The notes below the pieces were generated by a model that saw nothing but the letters and a program-made list of their open reading frames with translations, did no database searches and was not told the DNA's origin. This document shows, in pieces, positions 8,249-15,422 of a stretch of 64,000 nucleotides of DNA. Positions within the stretch are counted from its first letter, which is position 1; each line of letters opens with the position of its first letter. The position numbers and the translations under genes are program-made. The DNA lies in NCBI GenBank assembly GCA_035653595.1, contig DASRBO010000001.1, positions 13,608-77,607 on the forward strand, written 5' to 3'. The stretch comes from DASRBO01 sp035653595. GTDB lineage: Bacteria > Actinomycetota > Acidimicrobiia > Acidimicrobiales > JAJPHE01.

Positions 8249-9196
8249 GGTGTAGATGCGCCTGACCACGTCCTCTATGCCGGGCTCCTCGATGCTCAAA
8301 TCGACCAGCGGGGCGGCCGCCGCCACCGCCGCCACCAGGGCCGAGGCGCTGACCGCAGAGCCGTCGAAGGCCAGCCACTGGCGGGGTCCGTCCACCGCCA
8401 CCGTGGTCGCCCCCTCCACCTCCAGCGGCGGGCGGGGCTCGGCCAGGTCGACCACCAGGGTGCGCTGCTGGCCGTAGCGGGCGACGATGTCGGCCAGGGG
8501 CCCGTCGTGGATGACCCGGCCCCGGTCGATGATCATCACCCGGCGGCACAGCCGCTCGATGTCGGCCAGGTCGTGGGTGGTGAGCAGCACGGTGGTCCCC
8601 CGCTGGCGGTTCATGGAGGCCAGGAACTCCCGCACCTGGGACTTGCTGACCACGTCGAGGCCGATGGTGGGCTCGTCCAGGTAGACGATGGCCGGGTCGT
8701 GCAGGAGGGCGGCGGTTATCTCCCCCCGCATGCGCTGGCCAAGCGACAGCTGGCGCACCGGGGTGTCGAGGAAGGGGCCCATGTCCAGCAACTGGCTGAA
8801 GGTGTCGAGGTTGGCGGCGTGCCTGGGGGCCGGCACCCGGTAGAAGTGGCGGAGCAGCTCGAAGGAGTCCCGCAGGGGCAGGTCCCACCACAGCTGGGTG
8901 CGCTGTCCGAAGACCACGCCGATGCGGCGGGCGACCTCCACCCGCTGGCGGGACGGGTCGAGGCCGGCCACCCGGACCCGCCCGGCCGAGGGGACCAGGA
9001 TGCCGGTGAGCATCTTGATGGTGGTCGACTTGCCTGCCCCGTTGGGGCCGATGTAGCCGACCATCTCCCCCTCGGCGAGGGTGAAGCTGACGTCGTCGAC
9101 GGCCACCACCTGCTCGAACCGCCGCCGCAGCCGGCCCCGCCGCCGGGCCACGGTGAAGGCCTTGGTGACCCCGGTCACCTCCACCACCGGGCTCAT
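8237..9196 (-). CDS. ABC transporter ATP-binding protein (COG4586 type)
   Basis: Cytoplasmic ATPase of 319 residues for the two permeases upstream. Walker A GPNGAGKST, signature LSLGQRMRGE in place of LSGGQ, Walker B IVYLDEPTIGLD and the H-loop TTHDLADIERLC are all visible. The extra loop VVFGQRTQLWWDLP after the Q-loop is typical of the uncharacterised COG4586 exporter group. The ATG overlaps the stop of the preceding permease as ATGA. The substrate is unknown. Confidence 0.93.
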   Translation of the reverse strand: MSPVVEVTGVTKAFTVARRRGRLRRRFEQVVAVDDVSFTLAEGEMVGYIGPNGAGKSTTIKMLTGILVPSAGRVRVAGLDPSRQRVEVARRIGVVFGQRTQLWWDLPLRDSFELLRHFYRVPAPRHAANLDTFSQLLDMGPFLDTPVRQLSLGQRMRGEITAALLHDPAIVYLDEPTIGLDVVSKSQVREFLASMNRQRGTTVLLTTHDLADIERLCRRVMIIDRGRVIHDGPLADIVARYGQQRTLVVDLAEPRPPLEVEGATTVAVDGPRQWLAFDGSAVSASALVAAVAAAAPLVDLSIEEPGIEDVVRRIYTEHP

Positions 9197-9996
9197 GAGC
9201 CGGTGCTGCGGTGGTGGCGGATGGCGCCCCGCCACGCCGCCCGGGTCAGAAGGGCCATGGCGGCGGCCACCGCCGGGGAGAGGAACCGGATGACGGCGAC
9301 GCCGGTGACCGGGTCGGGCTTGCCCAGGATGTAGAGGACCGGAAAGAAGGCGGCGAAGCCGATGGGCACCACGATGCCGAGGATGATCCGCAGGGCGGTG
9401 CCGTAGATCTGCAGGGGGTACTGGGACAGGAAGTTGCCGCCGTAGGTGAAGGCGTTGATGAACTCCCGCCCGTCCACGACCAGGAAGGTGAAGGCCGCCC
9501 CCAGGATCCAGATGCAGGCGAAGATCACCGCCCCCGACAGGGCGCTGGAGACCAGCACGGCCACCCGGGCCCAGGTCCAGTGGACGGGCACGTGGGCGAT
9601 GGCCAGCCCCAGCACCAGCAGCGCCTCGGCCAGCGTGCCCACCCGGCGCAGCTCGAACTCCTCGGCCGACAGCTGGACCAGGGCGCCGAGGGGGCGGACC
9701 AGCATGCGGTCGAAGGAGCCCGCCAGCAGGTGCCTGGGCAGGTACTCGACCTGGCTCACCACCAGGTCGGCCAGCCGGAACGAGACCCCGGCCAGGCCGT
9801 AGAGCAGGGCGACCTCCCACAGCGACCAGCCGGCGAAGCGGGGCACGTGGGTGAAGATGACCAGCAGGACCAGGAAGTCCAGCAGGGTGATGGTGAACTG
9901 GGCCGCCAGGTACACGAAGAAGGAGGTGCGGTACTGCCACTGGCCCCGGATGCGGGCGGCCAGCAGCCGGCCGTAGACCGCCATGGTGTCGCCCAT
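9193..9996 (-). CDS. ABC-2 type permease (COG3694 type)
   Basis: Integral membrane subunit of 267 residues with about six helices, for example FTITLLDFLVLLVIFTHVP and IILGIVVPIGFAAFFPVLYIL. The motifs VEYLPRHLLAGSFDRMLVRPLG and AFTYGGNFLSQYPLQIYG mark the permease family paired with COG4586 ATPases. It overlaps both neighbours by ATGA junctions, so the three genes form one transcript and probably one complex: one ATPase dimer with two different permeases. Exported substrate unknown. Confidence 0.9.
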   Translation of the reverse strand: MGDTMAVYGRLLAARIRGQWQYRTSFFVYLAAQFTITLLDFLVLLVIFTHVPRFAGWSLWEVALLYGLAGVSFRLADLVVSQVEYLPRHLLAGSFDRMLVRPLGALVQLSAEEFELRRVGTLAEALLVLGLAIAHVPVHWTWARVAVLVSSALSGAVIFACIWILGAAFTFLVVDGREFINAFTYGGNFLSQYPLQIYGTALRIILGIVVPIGFAAFFPVLYILGKPDPVTGVAVIRFLSPAVAAAMALLTRAAWRGAIRHHRSTGS

Positions 9997-10793
9997 CAGC
10001 CGCCCTGCACCACCAGCTTGCGCATGACCGCGCCCAGGGCGATCCGGCCCGCTCCCAGCAGGACGACGGCCCAGAGGGCCTGGATGCCGAGGGTGGCCAG
10101 GGCGTCGGACCCGGTGTGGCGGCCGAGGAAGAACTCCACCGGCAGGTAGGCCACCGAGGCGAAGGGCAGCACCCGGCTGGCGGCCTCCAGCCCGTGGGGG
10201 AACACGGTGATCGGGATCATGATCCCGCCGAGGAACATCTCGCAGATGACAAGCATCTGCGACAGGCCGCGGGCGTCCAGAAGCCAGAAGCTGGTGAGGT
10301 TGACCAGGTAACGGAGGCCGAAGCTGACCGCCAGCCCCAGGGCCGACGACACCACCACCAGGGCCCACTCCCCGGGCGTGGGCAGCCGCAGGGAGAAGAA
10401 CAGGGCGGCGACCAGCACCGGGGGCACGCCGCGGGCGAGGAACTGGTAGGCGGCCCGGCCGACGTCGAGGGCCAGCCAGTAGCCCTGGAAGTCCACCGGC
10501 CGGTAGAGGTCGCCGATGATGTCGCCGGTGCGGACCCTCTCCTCGATCTCGGTCCAGCCGAACAGGGCCATCGGCATGAGGTAGCCCTGGGTGACGAAGG
10601 TGTAAGTGACCACCTGGCGCAGGTCCAGCCCGCCCAGGTGGGGCCGCAGGTGGTAGAGGGCGATGAGGATGTAGGCCCGCACGAAGCCGAACACGGTGTT
10701 GGTGCTGACCCCGGCCACGGTGGCGGCCCGGTAGGTGGCGAACCGCCGGAACCCCCGCCGGGCCACCTCGAGATACAGCCGCAGTCCCCCCAT
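9996..10793 (-). CDS. ABC-2 type permease (COG4587 type)
   Basis: First gene of the three-gene ABC operon; 265 residues with about six membrane helices (AYILIALYHLRP, WALVVVSSALGLAVSFGLRYL, LWAVVLLGAGRIALGAVM). The cytoplasmic loop GWTEIEERVRTGDIIGDLYRPVD is characteristic of this permease group. The start was placed at the ATG before GGLRLYLEVARRGF; the longer open frame upstream belongs to the divergent phosphatase on the other strand. The last codon overlaps the next permease gene. Confidence 0.88.
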   Translation of the reverse strand: MGGLRLYLEVARRGFRRFATYRAATVAGVSTNTVFGFVRAYILIALYHLRPHLGGLDLRQVVTYTFVTQGYLMPMALFGWTEIEERVRTGDIIGDLYRPVDFQGYWLALDVGRAAYQFLARGVPPVLVAALFFSLRLPTPGEWALVVVSSALGLAVSFGLRYLVNLTSFWLLDARGLSQMLVICEMFLGGIMIPITVFPHGLEAASRVLPFASVAYLPVEFFLGRHTGSDALATLGIQALWAVVLLGAGRIALGAVMRKLVVQGG

Positions 10794-10804
10794 GAGGACC
10801 GCAG

Positions 10805-10810
10805 ACTCTA
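10805..10810 (-). promoter_or_regulatory. Candidate -10 element of the ABC operon
   Basis: TAGAGT on the minus strand, 11 bases upstream of the permease ATG at 10793, in the 75-base region shared with the divergent phosphatase gene. No clear -35 hexamer was identified. Confidence 0.4.
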
Positions 10811-10868
10811 TGGTGCGGGCGATGCCGCGGCCGGAGGAATTGGCGCCCTGGTCGGGGGCGGGAAGGCC

Positions 10869-11570
10869 TTGAGCGGGACCGACCAGGAGGAGTACCGCCA
10901 GATCCGCTTCCGCCGCCCGCCCGGGGCGGCCGAGCTGCTGCTGGTCCGCCACGGCGAGTCCGCCCCCCAGCGCCCGGGCGAGGAGCAGGCCATGATCGAC
11001 GGCCAGGCCGACCCCGACCTCGACCCGGTGGGGCGGCGCCAGGCCGAGGCGGTGGCCGACCGCCTGTCGGCCGAGACCCTGTCGGCCGTCTACGTGACCA
11101 ACCTGCGCCGCACCGCCCAGACCGCCGAGCCGCTGGCCGCCCGCCTGGGCATCACCCCGGTGGTGGAGCCCGACCTGCGGGAGGTGCACCTAGGGGAGTG
11201 GGAGGGGGGCCTGTTCCGCAAGCACGTCTCCGAGGGTCATCCCCTGGCCCTGCGCATGCGGGCCGAGCAGCGCTGGGACGTAATCCCCGGAGCGGAGCCG
11301 GCAGAGCGCTTCGCCGCCCGCGTCCGCCGGGGCATCGCCGCCGTGGCCTCCCGCCACCCGGACCAGGCGGTGGCGGTGTTCACCCACGGCGGGGTCATCG
11401 GCCAGGTCCTGGCCATGGCCACCGGCAGCCGGCCGCTCTCCTTCAGCGGCTCGGACAACGGCTCGATCTCCCACGTGGTGGTGATCGGCGACATCTGGAT
11501 GGTGCGGCGCTACAACGACACCGCCCACCTCCACCCCGCCTTCACCACCGCCCCCGAACCGGTCATCTGA
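10869..11570 (+). CDS. Histidine phosphatase superfamily protein (phosphoglycerate mutase-like)
   Basis: Phosphatase or mutase of about 233 residues using a phospho-histidine intermediate. The catalytic motif LLLVRHGES contains the nucleophilic His; VTNLRRTAQTAEPLA, the HLGEWEGG segment and the second catalytic His in VAVFTHGGVIGQV complete the family pattern. No ATG or GTG is available near the domain start, so TTG at 10869 was chosen; this start is uncertain. Divergent from the ABC operon. The substrate cannot be read from the sequence. Confidence 0.85.
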   Translation: MSGTDQEEYRQIRFRRPPGAAELLLVRHGESAPQRPGEEQAMIDGQADPDLDPVGRRQAEAVADRLSAETLSAVYVTNLRRTAQTAEPLAARLGITPVVEPDLREVHLGEWEGGLFRKHVSEGHPLALRMRAEQRWDVIPGAEPAERFAARVRRGIAAVASRHPDQAVAVFTHGGVIGQVLAMATGSRPLSFSGSDNGSISHVVVIGDIWMVRRYNDTAHLHPAFTTAPEPVI

Positions 11571-11630
11571 CGTGAAACCGGCCGGATGATGTGGTCCGGC
11601 CCGCGGCTCGCCAGGCCGGCTGGAGGCCGG

Positions 11631-11649
11631 CTCGGGACGAAGTCCCGAG
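11631..11649 (+). terminator. Hairpin terminator after the phosphatase gene
   Basis: CTCGGGAC (11631-11638) and GTCCCGAG (11642-11649) form a perfect eight-base-pair stem with a three-base loop, followed by GTTTT. It lies about 60 bases after the phosphatase stop and is the best rho-independent terminator in this part of the window. Confidence 0.6.
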
Positions 11650-11898
11650 GTTTTGGGCTCAGGCTGCCGGTGGGACGGCGGTGACCGTGCCGTCAGAAGC
11701 GACGGAGACGGTCCAGCCCAGCAGGGGGGCGCAACTAAGCGCCCACCTTTGGTTGGGGAACCTTTCCAAGAGGAACCGGCCTCGACAGCGGGCCACCTTC
11801 ACTGCGGTGGGTCCCGTGGATCAGCGTGGCGTGGGGGCATCGGGCACCATTGATTGTCGCTTCGAGCACGACGCTGATCCGCCGGCTGGCCCACCGGC
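11650..11898. other. Hairpin-rich gap between convergent genes; possible non-coding RNA
   Basis: No convincing protein is encoded in the 328-base gap 11571-11898. It holds a chain of potential hairpins: GACGGC/GCCGTC, GGGCGC (11727-11732) with GCGCCC (11739-11744), GGTT/AACC around 11751, a GGGCCACC/GGTGGGTCCC stem near 11790-11815, and a perfect ten-base-pair pair GGATCAGCGT (11818-11827) with ACGCTGATCC (11871-11880). Conserved cores of RNase P RNA, tmRNA and small SRP RNA were looked for by eye and not found. The strand is undetermined. Confidence 0.35.
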
Positions 11899-12897
11899 TC
11901 ACATCACCAGCACCGCCGCCCCCTCGACCCGGTCGGCGGCCAGGTCGGCCAGGGCCCGGTCGGCCTCGGCGAACGGGTAGGGCGTCACCGTGGGGCGCAG
12001 CGGTATGCGGGCGGCGATCTCCAGCAGCTCGTTTCCGTCGGCGCGGGTGTTGGCCGTCACGCTGACCAGCTCCCGCTCCTCGAACAGGTGGCGCTCGTAG
12101 TCGAGGACCGGGATGGCCGACAGGTAGATGCCCGCCACCGCCAGGCGCCCGCCCCGGTCCAGGGCCGACAGGGCGACGGGCACCAGGTCCCCGGCGGGAG
12201 CGAAGAGGATGGCGGCGTCCAGGGGCTCGGGCGGCGGGTCGGTGGCCCCTCCCGCCGAGGCGACCCCCAGCTCGAGGGCCAACCGGCGGGCCTCGGCCGA
12301 GCGGGTCATCACGTGCACGGTCGCCCCCTCGAACCGGGCCACCTGGGCAGCTAGGTGGGCGGAGGCGCCGAAGCCGTAGATCCCGAGGCGGCCCCCGGGG
12401 GGCAGGGCGGAGCGGCGCAGGGCCCGGTAGCCGATGATGCCTGCGCACAGCAGCGGCGCCGCCTCGAGGTCCGAGAACCCCGGCGGGACGGGGTAGGCAT
12501 AGGCCTCGTCGACCACCGCCGCCTCGGCGTAGCCGCCGTCGGCGTCCCAGCCGGTGAAGGCAGGGGCCACCCACAGGTTCTCGGCCCCGGCTCTGCAGAA
12601 CCGGCACTCCCCGCAGGTGCCCCGCAACCAGGCGATGCCCACCCGGTCCCCCACCCGGAACCTCGAGACGCCGGGCCCGGTCGCCTCCACCGTGCCGACC
12701 ACCTCGTGGCCGGGCACGACGGCGGGCGCTTTGGGGGCCAGTTCGCCCAGGGCCAGGTGCAGGTCGGTGCGGCACACCCCGCAGGCGGCCACGCGCATCA
12801 GGAGCTGGCCCGGCCCCGGCGTGGGCACCGGCCGCTCGACCAGGCGCAGCGGTCGGGTCGGCATCGGGCCGGGCCGCTCCACCACCCACGCCCTCAT
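11899..12897 (-). CDS. Zinc-dependent alcohol dehydrogenase
   Basis: Medium-chain NAD(P)-dependent dehydrogenase, 332 residues, oxidising alcohols or reducing aldehydes. Catalytic zinc ligands lie in ACGVCRTDLH and PGHEVVG; the structural zinc site begins with CGECRFC. The Rossmann motif appears as LGIYGFGASAH rather than the usual GxGGLGH, as in the AdhP/AdhA-like branch. The C-terminal ITLAG-type segment AVAGIYLSAIPVLDYERHLF supports this. The ATG before RAWVVERPGP fits the family start. Divergent from msrB. The physiological substrate is unknown. Confidence 0.92.
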   Translation of the reverse strand: MRAWVVERPGPMPTRPLRLVERPVPTPGPGQLLMRVAACGVCRTDLHLALGELAPKAPAVVPGHEVVGTVEATGPGVSRFRVGDRVGIAWLRGTCGECRFCRAGAENLWVAPAFTGWDADGGYAEAAVVDEAYAYPVPPGFSDLEAAPLLCAGIIGYRALRRSALPPGGRLGIYGFGASAHLAAQVARFEGATVHVMTRSAEARRLALELGVASAGGATDPPPEPLDAAILFAPAGDLVPVALSALDRGGRLAVAGIYLSAIPVLDYERHLFEERELVSVTANTRADGNELLEIAARIPLRPTVTPYPFAEADRALADLAADRVEGAAVLVM

Positions 12898-12954
12898 GCC
12901 GGCCCGCTCGAGCCGGGGCCGCCCGTGCCGGCGTGTCCGGTCGGCAACCGGGCG

Positions 12955-12960
12955 TAGCCT
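12955..12960 (+). promoter_or_regulatory. -10-like hexamer of msrB
   Basis: TAGCCT ends exactly six bases before the msrB ATG. Transcription starting at the usual distance would begin at or next to the start codon, giving a leaderless mRNA. Confidence 0.45.
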
Positions 12961-12966
12961 GAGCCC

Positions 12967-13359
12967 ATGGCCGACATCGACAAGACCGAGGACGTCTGGC
13001 GCAAGGAGCTCACCCCCGAGCAGTACCACGTCCTGCGGGAGGCCGGCACCGAGCCGGCCTTCACCGGGCGCTACTGGAACGTCCACGACGACGGCACCTA
13101 CCACTGCGCCGGCTGCGGCACGGCCCTGTTCTCCTCCGACACCAAGTTCGACTCCGGCACCGGATGGCCCAGCTTCACCGAGCCGATGGTGGCTGACGCA
13201 GTCGAGCTGGTCTCCGACCGGAGCCACGGGATGGTGCGGACCGAGGTTCGCTGCCGGCGCTGCGGCGGCCATCTGGGCCACGTCTTCGACGACGGGCCCG
13301 GGCCCAGGGGGGAGCGGTGGTGCATGAACTCCGCCGCCCTCGAACTGCGCCCCCGCTGA
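12967..13359 (+). CDS. msrB: Peptide-methionine (R)-S-oxide reductase
   Basis: Repairs the R form of methionine sulfoxide in oxidised proteins. Full length at 130 residues. The catalytic residue is Cys119 in GERWCMNSAAL; two CxxC pairs (Cys47/Cys50 and Cys96/Cys99) bind structural zinc. Other family blocks are TGRYWNVHDDGTYHCAGC, FDSGTGWPSF and GGHLGHVFDDGP. No msrA adjoins. The start is preceded by TAGCCT ending six bases upstream and no ribosome-binding site, so the transcript may be leaderless. Confidence 0.97.
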   Translation: MADIDKTEDVWRKELTPEQYHVLREAGTEPAFTGRYWNVHDDGTYHCAGCGTALFSSDTKFDSGTGWPSFTEPMVADAVELVSDRSHGMVRTEVRCRRCGGHLGHVFDDGPGPRGERWCMNSAALELRPR

Positions 13360-13407
13360 AGAGGGTTCCCTCGCGCACCATCGATACCGGAATGGGTGGA
13401 AGGTCCG

Positions 13408-13419
13408 GGTCACGTGACC
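13408..13419. promoter_or_regulatory. Perfect 12-bp palindrome upstream of the DrrAB-like exporter
   Basis: GGTCACGTGACC is a perfect palindrome 43 bases upstream of the -10-like TAACCT of the exporter operon. Its position near the expected -35 side suggests a dimeric repressor or activator site. No regulator gene is adjacent. Confidence 0.45.
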
Positions 13420-13461
13420 GATAACCGGCCCGCCAGTGGGAGATCCGCTCCGGGGCTCCCG

Positions 13462-13467
13462 TAACCT
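13462..13467 (+). promoter_or_regulatory. -10-like hexamer of the DrrAB-like operon
   Basis: TAACCT ends six bases before the GTG start at 13474, with no ribosome-binding site between, again pointing to a leaderless message. Confidence 0.45.
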
Positions 13468-13473
13468 GCGCTG

Positions 13474-14421
13474 GTGGCCTACGCGATCGAGGCGGCCGAC
13501 CTGGTGAAGGTGTTCGGGCACGCCGTGCGCGCCCTGGACGGGCTCAACCTCGAGGTCGAGGCGGGCACGGTGCTGGGCCTGCTCGGCCCCAACGGCGCAG
13601 GCAAGACCACCGCCGTGCGGGTGTTCACCACCGTGCTGCGCCCCGACAGCGGCCGCGCCCGGGTGCTCGGCCTCGACGTGGCCACCGACGCCGAGGCGGT
13701 GCGGGCCAACATCGGTTTGGCCGGGCAGAACGCCGCCGTCGACGAACGGCTCACCGCCCGCGAGAACCTGCGCCTGATCGGCCAGCTGAGCCAGGTGGGC
13801 CGTCGGGAGGCGGTCCGGCGGGGAGAGCAGCTGATCGCCCGCTTCCAGCTGGAGGAGGTGGCCAACCGGCCGGCCAAGACGTACTCGGGGGGCCAGCGCC
13901 GGCGCCTCGACGTGGCCGCCTCGCTGGTCGCCCGGCCCCCGGTGCTCTTCCTCGACGAGCCGACCACCGGGCTCGACCCCCAGAGCCGCAGCGACCTGTG
14001 GCAGACCATCGAGGAGCTGGTGAGCGAGGGCACCACCGTGCTGCTCACCACCCAGTACCTCGAGGAGGCCGACCGGCTGGCCCAGCAGGTGGCGGTGGTC
14101 GACCACGGCAAGGTGATCGCCGAGGGCACCCCGGCCCAGCTCAAGGCCCGTATGGGCGCCACCGTGCTCGATCTGGAGATGGCCGACGAGGCCGAGGCCC
14201 AGAAGGCCTCCGACGTCCTGTCCCGCCTGACCGAGCAGCCTCCGGTGGTGCAGGGCCGGGCGGTGGAGGTCAACGTGGACGACGGCGCCCGCTTCGTCAG
14301 CCGGGCCCTTACGGCCCTCGAGCAGGCCGCCCTGGTCCCGGCCCACCTCTCGCTGCGGGAGCCCAGCCTCGACGACGTGTTCCTGGCCCTGACCGGGCGC
14401 AGGGCGGAGGAGGTGTCATGA
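13474..14421 (+). CDS. DrrA-family ABC transporter ATP-binding protein
   Basis: ATPase of 315 residues for drug or lipid export. Walker A GPNGAGKTT, signature YSGGQRRRLD, Walker B VLFLDEPTTGLD and H-loop LLTTQYLEEAD are present (Gln in the H-loop region, TTQY, is typical of DrrA). The C-terminal DrrA extension with LREPSLDDVFLALTG is complete. It overlaps the permease gene by four bases. Family members export daunorubicin, antibiotics or cell-envelope lipids; no biosynthetic cluster is adjacent, so the substrate stays open. Confidence 0.94.
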   Translation: MAYAIEAADLVKVFGHAVRALDGLNLEVEAGTVLGLLGPNGAGKTTAVRVFTTVLRPDSGRARVLGLDVATDAEAVRANIGLAGQNAAVDERLTARENLRLIGQLSQVGRREAVRRGEQLIARFQLEEVANRPAKTYSGGQRRRLDVAASLVARPPVLFLDEPTTGLDPQSRSDLWQTIEELVSEGTTVLLTTQYLEEADRLAQQVAVVDHGKVIAEGTPAQLKARMGATVLDLEMADEAEAQKASDVLSRLTEQPPVVQGRAVEVNVDDGARFVSRALTALEQAALVPAHLSLREPSLDDVFLALTGRRAEEVS

Positions 14422-15233
14422 GCGCGACCACCGCCGTCGCCCTGCCGGCGCTGAGGGCGCCCGGGCGGCGCAGCGGCGTGGTGAGGGCCCTGGTCGACGG
14501 ACTGGCCGTCACCGAGCGCAACCTGATCGGCTACACCAGAACGCCGGAGGCGCTGTTCTTCCTGGCGGTGCAGCCGATCATGTTCGTGCTGCTGTTCCGC
14601 TACGTGTTCGGCGGGGCCATCAAGATCCCCGGCTTCAACTACGTCAACTACATGATGCCCGGCATCTTCGTGCAGACCGTCGCCTTCGGCTCGGTGAGCA
14701 CCAGCGTGGGCCTGGCCGAGGACCTGCACAAGGGTCTGATCGAGCGCTTCCGTGCCCTGCCGATGGCACGCTCGGCGGTGCTGGCGGGCCGCACGGTGGC
14801 CGACGTGTGCCGCAACCTGTTCGTCATCGTCATCATGACCGCCATCGGCTTCGCCGTCGGGTTCCGCCCCGCCAGCGCCCTCGGCTTCTTCGGTGCCGTG
14901 GGCGTGCTGGTGTTGTGGGCCTTCGCCATGTCGTGGGGCTTCGCCATCATCGGGCTGTCGGCTCCTGACAGCGAGACGGCCCAGGTCATGTCGTTCCCGG
15001 CGATCTTCCCCCTCACCTTCGCCTCGTCGGCCTTCGTCCCCATCGCCACCATGCCCGGCTGGCTGCAGGCCTTCGCCCGCCACCAGCCGATGAGCAACGT
15101 CATCGACGCCGCCCGCGCCCTCATGCTGGGTGGACCCACCGCCGGCAAGGTGGCCGCCGCCCTGGCCTGGTCCGTGGGGGTGCTGGTCGTGCTGGCGCCC
15201 CTGGCGGTGCTCCGCTACCGCCGGACCGCCTGA
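14418..15233 (+). CDS. DrrB-family ABC-2 permease
   Basis: Membrane partner of the preceding ATPase, 271 residues. It has the family pattern of a cytoplasmic N-terminus, about six helices, the block YVNYMMPGIFVQTVAFGSVSTSVGLAEDLHKGLIERFRALPMARSAVLAGR, here cited by its key parts YMMPGI and RFRALPM, and the C-terminal loop QPMSNVIDAARALMLGG. The ATG overlaps the ATPase stop as ATGA, so the pair is translationally coupled. Confidence 0.93.
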   Translation: MSATTAVALPALRAPGRRSGVVRALVDGLAVTERNLIGYTRTPEALFFLAVQPIMFVLLFRYVFGGAIKIPGFNYVNYMMPGIFVQTVAFGSVSTSVGLAEDLHKGLIERFRALPMARSAVLAGRTVADVCRNLFVIVIMTAIGFAVGFRPASALGFFGAVGVLVLWAFAMSWGFAIIGLSAPDSETAQVMSFPAIFPLTFASSAFVPIATMPGWLQAFARHQPMSNVIDAARALMLGGPTAGKVAAALAWSVGVLVVLAPLAVLRYRRTA

Positions 15234-15271
15234 CCCCGGCCCACGGCCTCCCTCCGCCGGACGGCCCGGGC

Positions 15272-15294
15272 GATTTCCCCACGTTGGGGAAATC
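15272..15294. terminator. Inverted repeat after the DrrAB-like operon
   Basis: GATTTCCCC (15272-15280) and GGGGAAATC (15286-15294) are perfect nine-base arms around a five-base loop, about 40 bases after the permease stop. It may be a terminator lacking a T-run, or an operator for the synthetase gene that follows. Confidence 0.45.
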
Positions 15295-15422
15295 CCGACA
15301 ATCGGCACGATGGTCGCCATCGCCATCGGCGATTCGGGGCCTCACCCCTCTCCCCTAGGGGGCTGACCGTAGCGGGGCGCTGGGGTATATGAAGGTGTCC
15401 TCGCCGGTCAGGAGGTAGCCCC

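Noticed and set aside
11571..11898. tmRNA, RNase P RNA or small SRP RNA
   Set aside because: None of the invariant cores (GAGGAAAGTCC of RNase P, tRNA-like CCA end of tmRNA, SRP tetraloop region) is present on either strand.
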